From Allobosea psychrotolerans (GTDB lineage Bacteria > Pseudomonadota > Alphaproteobacteria > Rhizobiales > Beijerinckiaceae), in NCBI RefSeq assembly GCF_002917105.1, contig NZ_PQFZ01000019.1, positions 1-64,000 of the forward strand: a stretch of DNA of 64,000 bases, given 5' to 3'. Shown one piece after another: positions 17,863-27,205 of the stretch (the first letter of the stretch is position 1; the number at the start of each line of letters is the position of its first letter). A program made the translations under genes and the position numbers. The notes under the pieces were generated by a model. The model did not search any database and was not told the origin of the DNA. It worked only from the letters and a program-made list of their open reading frames with translations.

Positions 17863-18342
17863 GTGTTGGTTCTCCTCCGGGGTCGGGTCCGGCGGCAATA
17901 CGCCTTTGGAGCGCGTCAGACCATAGATCGCCCCCGACTGGCAAGATCGGAGGGTGAATGCGGTTCATGCTCTGGAGGGCATCTCACGGGCGCCGCCATT
18001 GCTCGTGCCTTCGTGATTCTGGAGGCCCAAAGCAGTGCAGGGTTGGCTGCCGATGATGCCGGGAGCGGAAGCGGCAGGGTTGGTACGTCATGTTCTTGCA
18101 AGGGCGCGCTGCTTGCAGCAATCAAGCCCGTCGAGATGGCCGCGTCCCGGCGCTTATAATGCGCTTCGCGGCTACGAGAGCTCGATTTTCTGAGGCGAAA
18201 TTCGAGAGGGGCGGCTGAAAATCTATTGGTTTATTCTTACTTGGCCATTTGTTGCTAAAGGTATTGATCGGGTAATGGACAGCTACTATCGATGGGGCTT
18301 GGCCGCCCTGGAAGTCGATATGCCGCTTGGAGGAGCTTCAAC
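17863..18342. other. Divergent intergenic region with AT-rich tract
   Basis: About 480 bases lie between the exporter permease (leftward) and the large glycosyltransferase (rightward). No protein family is recognisable. A markedly AT-rich stretch at about 18215-18275 stands out against the local GC level and is the best candidate for the rightward promoter; I cannot assign hexamers with confidence. GGAGGAG at 18329-18335 is the glycosyltransferase ribosome-binding site. Confidence 0.5.
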
Positions 18343-20961
18343 TTGGACGTCAGTGCCGTGAATGGCCAAGCGCCGGAGGATGCCGAAAGCTCCGGCGCCC
18401 ATCGCGATATGGCCTCTGACGTCGGTTCGGCCTTCCTGCCGGCTGCTGCTAGCACAGGCGAGCAGGCTCATGAGGCGGAGCTTGAGCGTGTTCGCGCCGA
18501 GCAGCGCAGGCACGCCGAACGATCTGAGATGCGCCGGCGGCTCATGTCGAGTTCGGACCTGCTGTCCGCGCGGCTGGAGCAGGTGCTGCTTGAACTCCAT
18601 GAAACCAAACAACGCATGGAGGAGGCGCAGCGCACCACTGCTGGCCTGAGGCGGGTTCTTTATCTCAGGCGGATGAGCTTTCAGCGGAGGCTGGTCAGGC
18701 GGCTTCTGCCGGAAAGGCTCAGGCTTTGGTGGGATGAGCGCCACCTGTCCGGGCTTGAGCGTATCATTCGGGAATCCGGCCTGTTCGATGCGGCGTGGTA
18801 CCGTCAGGCCTATCCTGAGGCGGCGGCTTCGGGCTTGGACCCCATTCGTGATTATCTCCAGTTCGGAGCCGCGAAGGGGCGCTGGCCGCGCCCGGATTTC
18901 GATCCGGACCGCTATGCGAGCGAAAGGCCGATTCTGGCTTTCCTCGGCCTCGATCCGTTCGTGCATTCCATTTTGAGCGGCGCGAAGCCGGAGACCGGGC
19001 AGCGCGCCAATGACCCACTGCCATTGGATACCGATGCTGTTCTGATGGCCCGGGCACAGGCCCGTGGGCCCCTGCTGGAGGGAAGCGAGCCGGACGGCTG
19101 GTTCAATGGCGGCTGGTATGGCGGCCGTGTTCTGGCCGAGGATGAGCGTTTCGCGCCGCGTCTCGTCACGCCCGAGGATCAACTCGCCAGCGACATGCGT
19201 TTCCAGGTCGCGACGAGCGAATTGACGCAGCGATACGGCATTCGCCCGCCAGCGCAGACGATCGAGATTCTGCGGAAGGCGGCCCCGGTCGGGTTGATCC
19301 GCAGCGCATGTGCGAAAACAGAGCCGCACCGGGATGCGCGTTGCAGCCAGGCGATGCCGCGCTATGCGATCGTGACCGTGCGGTCCGGATCTGCGCAGCA
19401 TTTCCGTTCATGTGCAGCCTCGGTGAAGGCGCTGATGGACAGGGACTACGAAGCGGTTGGGGTGAGGCGGATCACCTGGATCGTCTTCGGCGGAGTTGCA
19501 GACCTCAACTCCGAATCCGTCCTCGATCTGTTTCCGGCCGATATGTCGGCTTTCGTCGTGGAGCTGGAGCGCACGTCATCGCATGGTGCAGGGGGGAGCC
19601 TGAAAGAAGCGCTCATCAAGGCCGGGGCGGAGTGGCATTTCAGCCTCGAGGAAGCCGATGAGATCGAGGCCCACGCTACCGCGGTCCTGGATTTCTATAG
19701 TGCCCATTTCCCGAGATGCCGGTCCATTCTAGCCAGCCCCGTCGATATCGCCGGGGATGGCGAGGTGCTGCGGCGCAATCGCAACGCAAGCCCCGATCTC
19801 CTGTTTGAAAGCGGGCTGGCGCCGGGCCAGTTCGTGGCGGTTCGCTGCGATCTACCTTTGAATCGCGAAGGCGAGGCCGATGCTCGCGCCATCGATTATG
19901 AGGCCTTGCTGCGGGTTGCCTTGGATGAGCCGGTCCTGGTCATTCCCGAATATCTGCACCGTCACCGCTGGCTGCCGGCCTCTGATTGCAAGGCCGCCGC
20001 GGCCAATTCCTCGCTGTCGACAGCGCGTGCGATGCGCGGGTTCCTGAATCTGTTTGCGCAACAGCTAGCCGGGCAGTCCGATGATCGCGGCGCTCCCCAG
20101 CCGGGCCCTCTGACTGCGGGCCTTTGTATCATACGCACGCAAGGCAGCCGTCTCCATCTGCTCGCGGAAACGGTTGCGTCGGTGCTCGACCAGACCGTCA
20201 GCACGCGTCCTTGTGTCGTTGTTCATGGCGGAGACGATGTCGAGGCGCAGGTGCGAGCATGGCTCGCCTCCCAACAGCTTGATGCGCTGGTGATTGGAGC
20301 GCCCGACAGGGAGCGGCGCCGAGGCTACCCGCTGAATGTGGGATTGGACTATGTGAGAGCCAATGCCAGCGCCTATGATTTCGCCTTCTTCCTCGATGAC
20401 GACGACATCATCTATCCGCTCTACGCCGAGCGCCTCGCCGCTCTGCTGAGCCTGACGGGCTGCGATGTCGGCGTGGCCCTCGCCAATAGCCGTGTGCCGT
20501 GGAAGCCGCCGCAGCCGGGGCATCAGCAACTGCCGGTGAGCGCTCTCGTCGCCGGGAATTTCATCCCGATTCATTGCTATGCGATGCGGACGGCATTTCT
20601 GACTGCCAACCCGCTGAGGTTCCAGGAGGATATCGACTATCTCGAAGACTGGGATTTCCTGGTGAGCCTGCTGGATGCGGGGGCCCGGTTCTTTCTGCTG
20701 CCCGAGGTTCTCTGCGAGTATCGGATCATCGGAGACGGCAATCAGAACGAAAAGCGAAACCGGGACCATTTCGAACAATGCGAGAGGATGGTTCTTGAAA
20801 AGGGCCTCCTTGCCGCCAGGCGACTTGGCATGAAGCGCTTCGTGCGCGATCTCGCCGCATTCGATTTCGAGGAAAGGGCCGCATTGTCGCCTGCGGAGGT
20901 CGAGCGTCTCGTCGAGGTCCGCACCATTTTCGAAATCCAGATGACCGAGAACCGGCGATGA
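18343..20961 (+). CDS. Large two-part glycosyltransferase with GT2 C-terminal domain
   Basis: This 872-residue protein is read from TTG at 18343, which has a perfect GGAGGAG seven bases upstream; the ATG at 18292 has none. An N-terminal helical region (about 35-100) looks like coiled coil. Residues about 130-210 hold a WYRQAYPEAAASGLDPIRDYLQFGA module, a tetratricopeptide-like motif often found in surface-glycan transferases. A degenerate GT-like part follows. The C-terminal GT2 domain from about 585 has FFLDDDDIIYPLYAERL as the DXD site and LEDWDFLVSLLDAG. It transfers an unknown sugar at the cytoplasmic face. The stop overlaps the next start (ATGA), so the two are coupled. Confidence 0.85.
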   Translation: MDVSAVNGQAPEDAESSGAHRDMASDVGSAFLPAAASTGEQAHEAELERVRAEQRRHAERSEMRRRLMSSSDLLSARLEQVLLELHETKQRMEEAQRTTAGLRRVLYLRRMSFQRRLVRRLLPERLRLWWDERHLSGLERIIRESGLFDAAWYRQAYPEAAASGLDPIRDYLQFGAAKGRWPRPDFDPDRYASERPILAFLGLDPFVHSILSGAKPETGQRANDPLPLDTDAVLMARAQARGPLLEGSEPDGWFNGGWYGGRVLAEDERFAPRLVTPEDQLASDMRFQVATSELTQRYGIRPPAQTIEILRKAAPVGLIRSACAKTEPHRDARCSQAMPRYAIVTVRSGSAQHFRSCAASVKALMDRDYEAVGVRRITWIVFGGVADLNSESVLDLFPADMSAFVVELERTSSHGAGGSLKEALIKAGAEWHFSLEEADEIEAHATAVLDFYSAHFPRCRSILASPVDIAGDGEVLRRNRNASPDLLFESGLAPGQFVAVRCDLPLNREGEADARAIDYEALLRVALDEPVLVIPEYLHRHRWLPASDCKAAAANSSLSTARAMRGFLNLFAQQLAGQSDDRGAPQPGPLTAGLCIIRTQGSRLHLLAETVASVLDQTVSTRPCVVVHGGDDVEAQVRAWLASQQLDALVIGAPDRERRRGYPLNVGLDYVRANASAYDFAFFLDDDDIIYPLYAERLAALLSLTGCDVGVALANSRVPWKPPQPGHQQLPVSALVAGNFIPIHCYAMRTAFLTANPLRFQEDIDYLEDWDFLVSLLDAGARFFLLPEVLCEYRIIGDGNQNEKRNRDHFEQCERMVLEKGLLAARRLGMKRFVRDLAAFDFEERAALSPAEVERLVEVRTIFEIQMTENRR

Positions 20962-21977
20962 GGCAGGACCAGAATCTGGGCACCACCGTTCTGCTTCCGG
21001 TGTATTTCGAGGAGCCGGGCACGGAGAATCTCCGCCTGCTGCGTCGGTCGATCGAATCGATCCGCGATCAGCGCTTCCCGGGCGCCTATGAGACCCTGAT
21101 CGTCGATGACGGCAGCCCCGTGCCGATCGCCAGCCTGTCCTCCCGGATCGGTTCGCCAGCTCTTCTGCAGGAGGTCCGCTTTGTGCGGGCCGGCCGTAAT
21201 GGCGGGCTTGTCCACGCCTTGAACCGTGGCCTTGCGAGCAGCCGCCACCCTTACATCGCGCGGCTGGATGCGGATGACAAATGGCTGCCGGGCAAGATCG
21301 AAAAACAATTCGAGCAGTTCCTGCAGGATCCCGATCTGACGATTTCCGCAACGGGCATGACACTGGTGACGCCCGCAGGGAAGCCGCTCGAAACTCATGT
21401 GCGGCCCGGCGACTGGAACGGCATTCTCAATTTCTTTGTCGAGATAGGCTGCCCCTTTCCTCATGGCAGCGTGCTTGCCCGGCGAGACATCTATCAATTG
21501 CTGGGCGGCTATTCCCATGACCCCAGGACCGCTCATTGCGAGGACTATGCGCTTTGGGGACTCTGGCTGCGCTTCTTCAAGCCCGCCATGGTTGAAGAGG
21601 CACTGTACGACTACACGGTCCACGCCCGGTCGGTCTCGGCGTTGAACGGCCTCCAGCAACAGAGCGGCTCGACGCTCGTGCGCGAGACGTTTCGCGCCGT
21701 CGATGCCGTCGACACCGTGCCCGGCGCGCTGCAGGCGCTCGCGAAGGCTGTCGGCGTGACGATGCTCCAGGCCGGGATACTGGCCTATCGGATGTGGCGA
21801 TACAGGCTGACTGTGTGGCTGCCGCGCGGGGCGCTCGAAGCGCTGGCGCTTCTGATGCCCGATCGCGATGTCAGTGCCGCTGGTTCAGGCGATCATCGCG
21901 CGATCACCTGGGAACAGGTTCTTGCGCAGCCGCCATCCAATGGGGCGCTTGGCGAAGTGGCCGTCAGAGCGGCTTGA
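20958..21977 (+). CDS. Family 2 glycosyltransferase
   Basis: This 339-residue GT-A fold enzyme has N-terminal TVLLPVYFEEPGTENL and LIVDDGSPVP, a RLDADDKWLPGKIEKQ segment with the DXD metal/nucleotide site, and HCEDYALWGLWLRF in the acceptor region. The C-terminal 100 residues include one hydrophobic stretch that may attach it to the membrane. Its start codon overlaps the stop of the upstream transferase by four bases, so it is translated with it and probably adds a neighbouring residue of the same glycan. Sugar specificity cannot be read. Confidence 0.9.
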   Translation: MRQDQNLGTTVLLPVYFEEPGTENLRLLRRSIESIRDQRFPGAYETLIVDDGSPVPIASLSSRIGSPALLQEVRFVRAGRNGGLVHALNRGLASSRHPYIARLDADDKWLPGKIEKQFEQFLQDPDLTISATGMTLVTPAGKPLETHVRPGDWNGILNFFVEIGCPFPHGSVLARRDIYQLLGGYSHDPRTAHCEDYALWGLWLRFFKPAMVEEALYDYTVHARSVSALNGLQQQSGSTLVRETFRAVDAVDTVPGALQALAKAVGVTMLQAGILAYRMWRYRLTVWLPRGALEALALLMPDRDVSAAGSGDHRAITWEQVLAQPPSNGALGEVAVRAA

Positions 21978-22019
21978 TCGGGAGGAAGAACCGGCTGGAG
22001 CTGCAAAACCGGGCTGCGC

Positions 22020-22994
22020 TCAAGTCTTTCCAGTCGATTTGATCGAATTCAGGCGCGCTGCCAGATCGACGCGGCGATAGCCGCTGAACATCCAGACAGC
22101 CGCCCCGATCAGGCCCACCACGGTCAAGACGAGGCCGAAGAGGATCGATGTCGCGGCGGCGGCCTCGGGACCGATGCCCAGGGCGCCGAAGAGAATGATG
22201 GCGGCGCCTTCTCGAAGGCCCCATCCCCCGATCGAAATCGGGATCAATGAGGCAAGCACCATGCCCTGAAGAATGATGGCGCAGTCCCACCAGCCCACCT
22301 GGACGCCGAGGCTGCTCGCACAGGCCATGAACGATGCGACTGTCAGGCCACTCGAGGCGATCAAGGTGACGAAGATATAGCCGAGCCCCTTGGGTGATCT
22401 GAAAACATCGGCGAAGGCTTTCAACAAGGCGACGAAGGGGCGGGTCCAGCCCGGAAGCGCTTCCGCCCGCAAGACCATGCCCAGCCCGGCGGCTCCCGCG
22501 GCCCCACCCACGATAAGCGCGGCGCAGGCCGCGATCAGCGGAAATGTCGGAGCTGTCGCAACCTGCGAGCTATGATTGACGAGGGCGGCGAGTAACACCA
22601 GTCCAACGGCCAGCAATCCGAAGGCCCGGTCGATCAGGACGCCGATTGTGGCCCAACCTGCGACAATTCCGGAATCATAGGCTCGGACAATGCGAATGGC
22701 GTCTCCGCCGAAGCCGGTTGGGAGAATCTGGTTGAAAAACATCGCTTCAAAATAGCCGATGATCGCGGTCCGCGGCTCGACACCATGGGAAAGGCCACGG
22801 CTGATGAAAACCCAGCGAAGTGCATTGAAGACGACCGCGGCGGATAAATAGATTATCGACAATACAAAAAAAGATAGATTGGCGTTATATATGGTATTGG
22901 TGATATTCTTCAGGTCGATTTTGTAGAGAATGAAACCGATAAACGCGGCGCCAACAACTAATTTCGCTGCGATGATCAATTTCTTGAAATTCAT
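22020..22994 (-). CDS. Flippase-like lysylphosphatidylglycerol-synthase-type membrane protein
   Basis: This 324-residue integral membrane protein of the LPG-synthase transmembrane domain (UPF0104) family has around seven to eight hydrophobic segments. Family marks are VFNALRWVFISRG, FFNQILPTGFGGDAIRIVRAYDSG, and a late IPISIGGWGLREGA. It lacks the catalytic aminoacyl-transfer domain of MprF. In polysaccharide loci such proteins are suspected lipid or lipid-sugar transporters, but this is not proved. The first 45 codons are AT-rich and the rest GC-rich, suggesting mosaic origin. It converges on the GT2 gene and is divergent from the epimerase. Confidence 0.85.
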   Translation of the reverse strand: MNFKKLIIAAKLVVGAAFIGFILYKIDLKNITNTIYNANLSFFVLSIIYLSAAVVFNALRWVFISRGLSHGVEPRTAIIGYFEAMFFNQILPTGFGGDAIRIVRAYDSGIVAGWATIGVLIDRAFGLLAVGLVLLAALVNHSSQVATAPTFPLIAACAALIVGGAAGAAGLGMVLRAEALPGWTRPFVALLKAFADVFRSPKGLGYIFVTLIASSGLTVASFMACASSLGVQVGWWDCAIILQGMVLASLIPISIGGWGLREGAAIILFGALGIGPEAAAATSILFGLVLTVVGLIGAAVWMFSGYRRVDLAARLNSIKSTGKT

Positions 22995-23276
22995 GGTTCA
23001 GATGCCGATTTCGCTGTGCCGTGGCGCGCGCCTTCCTACATGAGCTTGGCGGTCAACGCCATCGACAAGGCGCTGTGCGCTTTGAGTTGTCTGGGGCGCC
23101 GTCTGCTGGTGGCCGCCGCGCTTTGCCTGCAAGCTGGGTTTCCCGAATTCGCGGGCCGTTTCCGGGAGGTGTCCGGATTGTCGCGAAGAGAAGCGTTGCC
23201 TCAATGAAAAAGCAGCCTTACTCGCAGTCTTGTGGCGGCGCGGTCTTTGCCGAGCTGTCTCTGCGGAGTGCTTGAA

Positions 23277-24182
23277 TTGACCATCTGTATCTTTGGTGGG
23301 ACGGGCTTTATCGGCCGTCACCTGTGTCAGGAATTGCATGCCAGGGGCATTGCGGCCTGCGTGGTGTCTCGCAACCCCGACCGTGATTTCCTCTCCCTCC
23401 ATGCGCCGAGCATCGCAGCCCTGGCCGTCGATGCTCCGGAAGTGTCGCGGGCGCTCGAGAGCGCGACGGTGCTGGTTTATCTCGCTTCGAACTCGCTTCC
23501 CGCGTCCAACCCCCTCGATCCTTCACATGAGTTCGGTCAGGCTGCGCAGGCCGCGGCCCTGATGGCGAAATTGCGCGCCGTCAATCCAGATTGCCATGTC
23601 GTCTTCGCCTCCAGCGGCGGGCAGATCTATGGGCGGGGGCATGAGGCTCCGATCCCCGAGACCGCGCCGCCGTCGCCGCCCACAGCCTATGCGCTGGGGA
23701 AGTTGCTGATGGAGAACATGCTCACCTTCTTCGCGCAGGCCAACCAACTGGGCGTCACGATATTGAGGGTGGCCAATCCGGTGGGGCGTTGGCAGTTCGA
23801 CAAAGGGCATGGTCTTGTCGCGGCGGCCATTCGCAATATGAATCTGGGGCGCCCCCTCACGATTTTTGGCGATGGCCGGAATATGCGTGACTATTTCGAT
23901 GTCGAGCAGCTCGCACAATTGCTGGCTCGCTTCGATGACCCAGGGTTTCGGCCACATGGTGTTTTCAATATCGGCTCCGGGCACGGCATGACGGAATGCG
24001 ACGTCATTGCGGTGCTGGAGACCTTGACGGGTCGCAAACTCGATCTGAATTTTGCGCCGGCACGGCCTTTCGACCTGCGTTATGCGGTTCTCGACATTGA
24101 GCGCGCGCGGTCAGAGCTGGGTTGGAATCCCGAAATCGATCTGTCCCAGACCGTCTCAAAGCTTCTCTCACAGGATCGGTAA
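23277..24182 (+). CDS. NAD-dependent epimerase/dehydratase
   Basis: This 301-residue extended SDR enzyme has an N-terminal ICIFGGTGFIGRHLCQ cofactor motif, an ASSGGQIYG serine segment and the YALGK tyrosine-lysine pair. The preferred start is TTG at 23277, with GGAG nine bases upstream and the beta-strand of the Rossmann fold beginning directly; GTG at 23268 is an alternative. It resembles UDP-glucose 4-epimerases and nucleotide-sugar dehydratases in plan but I cannot name the substrate. It lies 95 bases before fcl on the same strand, so it probably modifies a nucleotide sugar for this glycan. Confidence 0.8.
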   Translation: MTICIFGGTGFIGRHLCQELHARGIAACVVSRNPDRDFLSLHAPSIAALAVDAPEVSRALESATVLVYLASNSLPASNPLDPSHEFGQAAQAAALMAKLRAVNPDCHVVFASSGGQIYGRGHEAPIPETAPPSPPTAYALGKLLMENMLTFFAQANQLGVTILRVANPVGRWQFDKGHGLVAAAIRNMNLGRPLTIFGDGRNMRDYFDVEQLAQLLARFDDPGFRPHGVFNIGSGHGMTECDVIAVLETLTGRKLDLNFAPARPFDLRYAVLDIERARSELGWNPEIDLSQTVSKLLSQDR

Positions 24183-24277
24183 CAGGTTTTGCGGAGCGCG
24201 GGTGGAGACAGTCTCCTTGTGATCGGACCTTCGACGGGATATCTGCCGCGGGATAGTTTTCGCGGAAAGGCGCCCTG

Positions 24278-25237
24278 ATGCCGGACAAGCTCTATAGCCT
24301 AGCGGGAAAGCGGGTCTGGGTCGCAGGTCACCGCGGCATGGTCGGCTCTGCTTTGGTTCGGGCCTTGGAGGCGCGCGGCATCGCGCCGATCACCGTGCGT
24401 CGCGCGGATGTGGATTTACGGCGCCAGGCCGAAGTTGAGGCATGGATGGGCAAGGAGCGCCCTGAGGTTGTCTTCCTTGCCGCGGCCAAGGTCGGCGGCA
24501 TCCTTGCGAACAAGACATATCCGTCCGATTTTCTTTTCGACAATCTCGCGATCGCCATGAACGTCATTCACGCTGCGGCATCGCTGGGCGTCGAGAAGCT
24601 GTTGTTTCTGGGCTCGACCTGCATCTATCCGAAGTTCGCCGATCAGCCCATCCGTGAAGAGGCCCTGCTGACCGGCTCGCTCGAACCGACCAATGAATGG
24701 TATGCGATTGCAAAGATCGCCGGGCTCAAGCTGGCCGAATCCTATCGTCTGCAGCACGGCTGCGACTTCATTTCGGCGATGCCGACCAATCTCTATGGCC
24801 CGAACGATAATTTCGATCTCAAGTCCAGCCATGTCCTGCCGGCCTTGCTGCGCAAGATCCACGAGGCGAAGACGCGCGGAATCGGCGCGGTCGAGATCTG
24901 GGGCAGCGGGACGCCGCGCCGCGAATTCCTCCATGTCGATGATCTCGCCGATGCGAGCCTTCATATCATCGAGCACTATTCCGACGCCTTGCACCTCAAC
25001 GTCGGAACCGGCGTCGACGTCACCATCCGGGAGTTGGCGGAGCTGATCGCCGACGTCGTCGGTTATGAAGGCAACTTCGTGTTCGACCCGTCCAAGCCTG
25101 ACGGCACGCCGAGGAAGTGCTCCGACGTATCGCGGTTGAATGCCTTGGGCTGGCGTCCGCGGTTCGATCTTCGATCGGGCATCGAGATGACGTATCGCTG
25201 GTTCTTGACGCAAAACGAGTTGCTCGAGCGCGTTTGA
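24278..25237 (+). CDS. fcl: GDP-L-fucose synthase
   Basis: This 319-residue epimerase/reductase converts GDP-4-keto-6-deoxymannose to GDP-L-fucose with NADPH. Motifs are GHRGMVGSALVRAL for the cofactor, LGSTCIYP with Ser113 and Cys115, and EWYAIAKIAG with Tyr142 and Lys146, all in the positions seen in the Escherichia coli enzyme. GTPRREFLHVDDLADA is a further family mark. The ATG at 24278 follows GGAAAGG. Its partner gmd is 13 kb away at 38623-39693 on the opposite strand, with several genes between, suggesting later rearrangement of the locus. Confidence 0.94.
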   Translation: MPDKLYSLAGKRVWVAGHRGMVGSALVRALEARGIAPITVRRADVDLRRQAEVEAWMGKERPEVVFLAAAKVGGILANKTYPSDFLFDNLAIAMNVIHAAASLGVEKLLFLGSTCIYPKFADQPIREEALLTGSLEPTNEWYAIAKIAGLKLAESYRLQHGCDFISAMPTNLYGPNDNFDLKSSHVLPALLRKIHEAKTRGIGAVEIWGSGTPRREFLHVDDLADASLHIIEHYSDALHLNVGTGVDVTIRELAELIADVVGYEGNFVFDPSKPDGTPRKCSDVSRLNALGWRPRFDLRSGIEMTYRWFLTQNELLERV

Positions 25238-25306
25238 TGTCCAGGCTGCGGACCACCGCATTGCTTCCTGGCAACCTGGCTTTGGCTGGATTTGGAGAGT
25301 TTCGCC

Positions 25307-26077
25307 TTGAACACTGACAACCTGACATCCGTCGATGTCGCCTCGTCAGCGGATCTCTTGATCGAGCACAAGCGGATCTGGGACGAAAAGCCGACGCTGC
25401 GGATGATCTATGCGGATTTCCACCGGCGGTTGGAAACGAGCTGCCCGGATGGGCCGCTGCTCGACATTGGTGGCGGCTCCGCCCATTTCAAGCACGGCCG
25501 GAGCGACGTCACCTCGATCGATATCGTGCCGTTCCCGGGCATCGATCTGGTGGCGGACGCTCATCGCCTGCCATTGAAGAGCAATCACTTCGCTGGAATC
25601 GTGATGCTGGATGTGCTGCACCACCTGCAGTTCCCGGTGGCGTTCCTGGCCGAGGCGGCGCGCGTGCTGCGGCCTGGCGGGCGGCTTGCCATGATCGAGC
25701 CGGGAATGAGCGTTGTCGCCAGGCAGTTCTACACGCATCTGCACCAGGAGCCGGTGATCATGGATGCCGATCCGTTCAAGCCGGAAGCGCAGTCCGGCAA
25801 CAACCCGTTCGACTCCAATCAGGCGATCCCGACCTTGATGTTTGCCTCCAAGCAGGGGCGCGACAAGGTCATCTCCGCCGTTCCTGACCTGGCCGTCGTC
25901 GATGTCCGCTGGCTCAGCCTGCTCGCCTATCCGCTTTCGGGCGGTTTCAAATCCTGGTGCCTATGGCCGGCGGCCTTGACCGAGAAGACCCTGCGCTTCG
26001 AAGAGGCGCTGCTGCCCGTGCTCGGGCCGCTGCTTGGCTTCCGTTTGCAGATCACGCTGGAGAAGCGCGCGATTTGA
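25307..26077 (+). CDS. Class I SAM-dependent methyltransferase
   Basis: This 256-residue methyltransferase has motif I PLLDIGGGSAHF, acidic loop TSIDIVPFPG and motif IV-like MLDVLHHLQFPVAFLAEAARVLRPGG. I start it at TTG 25307, since GGAGAG sits seven bases upstream; TTG 25292 is the alternative. It may methylate a sugar or lipid-linked sugar of the glycan. It lies 69 bases after fcl and may share its transcript. The C-terminal hydrophobic stretch (LLPVLGPLLGF) could touch the membrane. Acceptor is unknown. Confidence 0.85.
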   Translation: MNTDNLTSVDVASSADLLIEHKRIWDEKPTLRMIYADFHRRLETSCPDGPLLDIGGGSAHFKHGRSDVTSIDIVPFPGIDLVADAHRLPLKSNHFAGIVMLDVLHHLQFPVAFLAEAARVLRPGGRLAMIEPGMSVVARQFYTHLHQEPVIMDADPFKPEAQSGNNPFDSNQAIPTLMFASKQGRDKVISAVPDLAVVDVRWLSLLAYPLSGGFKSWCLWPAALTEKTLRFEEALLPVLGPLLGFRLQITLEKRAI

Positions 26078-26083
26078 GGGCGC

Positions 26084-27205
26084 TCACAGCGTCAGTTTTT
26101 TCAGGGCGGAAGCCACGCGCTCGATATCGTCCTTCGTCAAGCTCAAGGCGCTTGGCAGGTTGATGCCGTAAGGCGTGACGGTCGCCGCCACCGTGTTTCG
26201 GTCTCGGGCGATGGCTGCTTCTGGAGTATCCCGGAACGCTGGTAATTGGCTGAGTGGATAGAAAAATGGCCTGACGTCGATGCCCTCTTGCCGCATCAGC
26301 GGGATCAGCTTTTCTTTTGTCATGCCAATCTCGCGGTCGAGCACCACGGTCGACATCCAATACGAATTATAGAGACCGTCGACATCCGGGTTGAGCCTGC
26401 CGCCGTTCCAGTCCGACAGAGCCTCGCGATACCAACTGAAGATGCGTCGCTTACCGTCGACGAGCTCGTCCACGCGCTCCAGCTGCGCCAGGCCGAGGGC
26501 GGCCTGCATGGACGACATCTTGTATTTCCAGCCGACCTCCTCGTTGAAGAACATCGTATCGCCTGGCGCCCGGCCGTGATCGCGCAAGCGCTGCACACGC
26601 TCCAGCAGCGTCTCGTCGTCGAGCACGAGCATGCCGCCTTCACCTGTGGTGAGAGTCTTTGAGCCGTGAAAGGAAAAGGCGGACATCACGCCGAAGGCGC
26701 CGGCAGGCCTGTCGCGCCAGCGTGACCCAATCGCCTCCGCCGCATCTTCAATGAGAGCGACGCCATTGGCTGCTGCGACGGCGTTAAGGCGATCCCAATC
26801 CGGCATCGATCCATAGAGATCGACCACGATCGCCGCCTTTGTCCGGGGCGTGATCGCGGCCTCGAACGCCTCTGGCGAGAGGCACCAGCTATCCCTGTCG
26901 ATATCCGCGAAGACGGGTGTGGCGCCGACATAGCGCACCGGGGCCACCGAGGCGATCCAGGTCGCGTCCGGCACGATGACCTCGTCGCCGGGCCCGATAT
27001 CCAGCGCCATCAGGGCGAGGTGAAGCGCCGAGGTGCAGGAGGGCAGGGAGATGGCATGGCGCCGCCCGCAATGGCTGGCGAAGGCGGCCTCGAACCGGCC
27101 ATGGAACATTCCGGCGTCGCCATACCAGGCCGAGGTAACGGCCTGCGTGACATAGTCGATCTCTCTGGCAGTGATCGACGGTCCGGCGACGGGAATGCGT
27201 TTCAC
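26084..27205 (-). CDS. DegT/DnrJ/EryC1 sugar aminotransferase (perosamine-synthase-like)
   Basis: This 373-residue PLP enzyme of the sugar aminotransferase family has active-site Lys183 in FHGSKTLTTGEGG, the cofactor aspartate in LIEDAAEAIG (Asp154), and GPGDEVIVPDATWIAS. Overall pattern and length resemble GDP-perosamine synthases, which aminate GDP-4-keto-6-deoxymannose, the product of Gmd; a CDP- or dTDP-keto sugar is possible. The GTG start at 27205 overlaps the stop of the preceding gene by four bases (GTGA), so translation is coupled with the CmcI-like and formyltransferase genes. This set points to an N-formylated aminodeoxysugar. Confidence 0.88.
   Translation of the reverse strand: MKRIPVAGPSITAREIDYVTQAVTSAWYGDAGMFHGRFEAAFASHCGRRHAISLPSCTSALHLALMALDIGPGDEVIVPDATWIASVAPVRYVGATPVFADIDRDSWCLSPEAFEAAITPRTKAAIVVDLYGSMPDWDRLNAVAAANGVALIEDAAEAIGSRWRDRPAGAFGVMSAFSFHGSKTLTTGEGGMLVLDDETLLERVQRLRDHGRAPGDTMFFNEEVGWKYKMSSMQAALGLAQLERVDELVDGKRRIFSWYREALSDWNGGRLNPDVDGLYNSYWMSTVVLDREIGMTKEKLIPLMRQEGIDVRPFFYPLSQLPAFRDTPEAAIARDRNTVAATVTPYGINLPSALSLTKDDIERVASALKKLTL

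Noticed and set aside
23016..23207. 63-codon ORF between the flippase-like gene and the epimerase
   Set aside because: It has no ribosome-binding site and no family likeness; it overlaps a probable promoter region between divergent genes.
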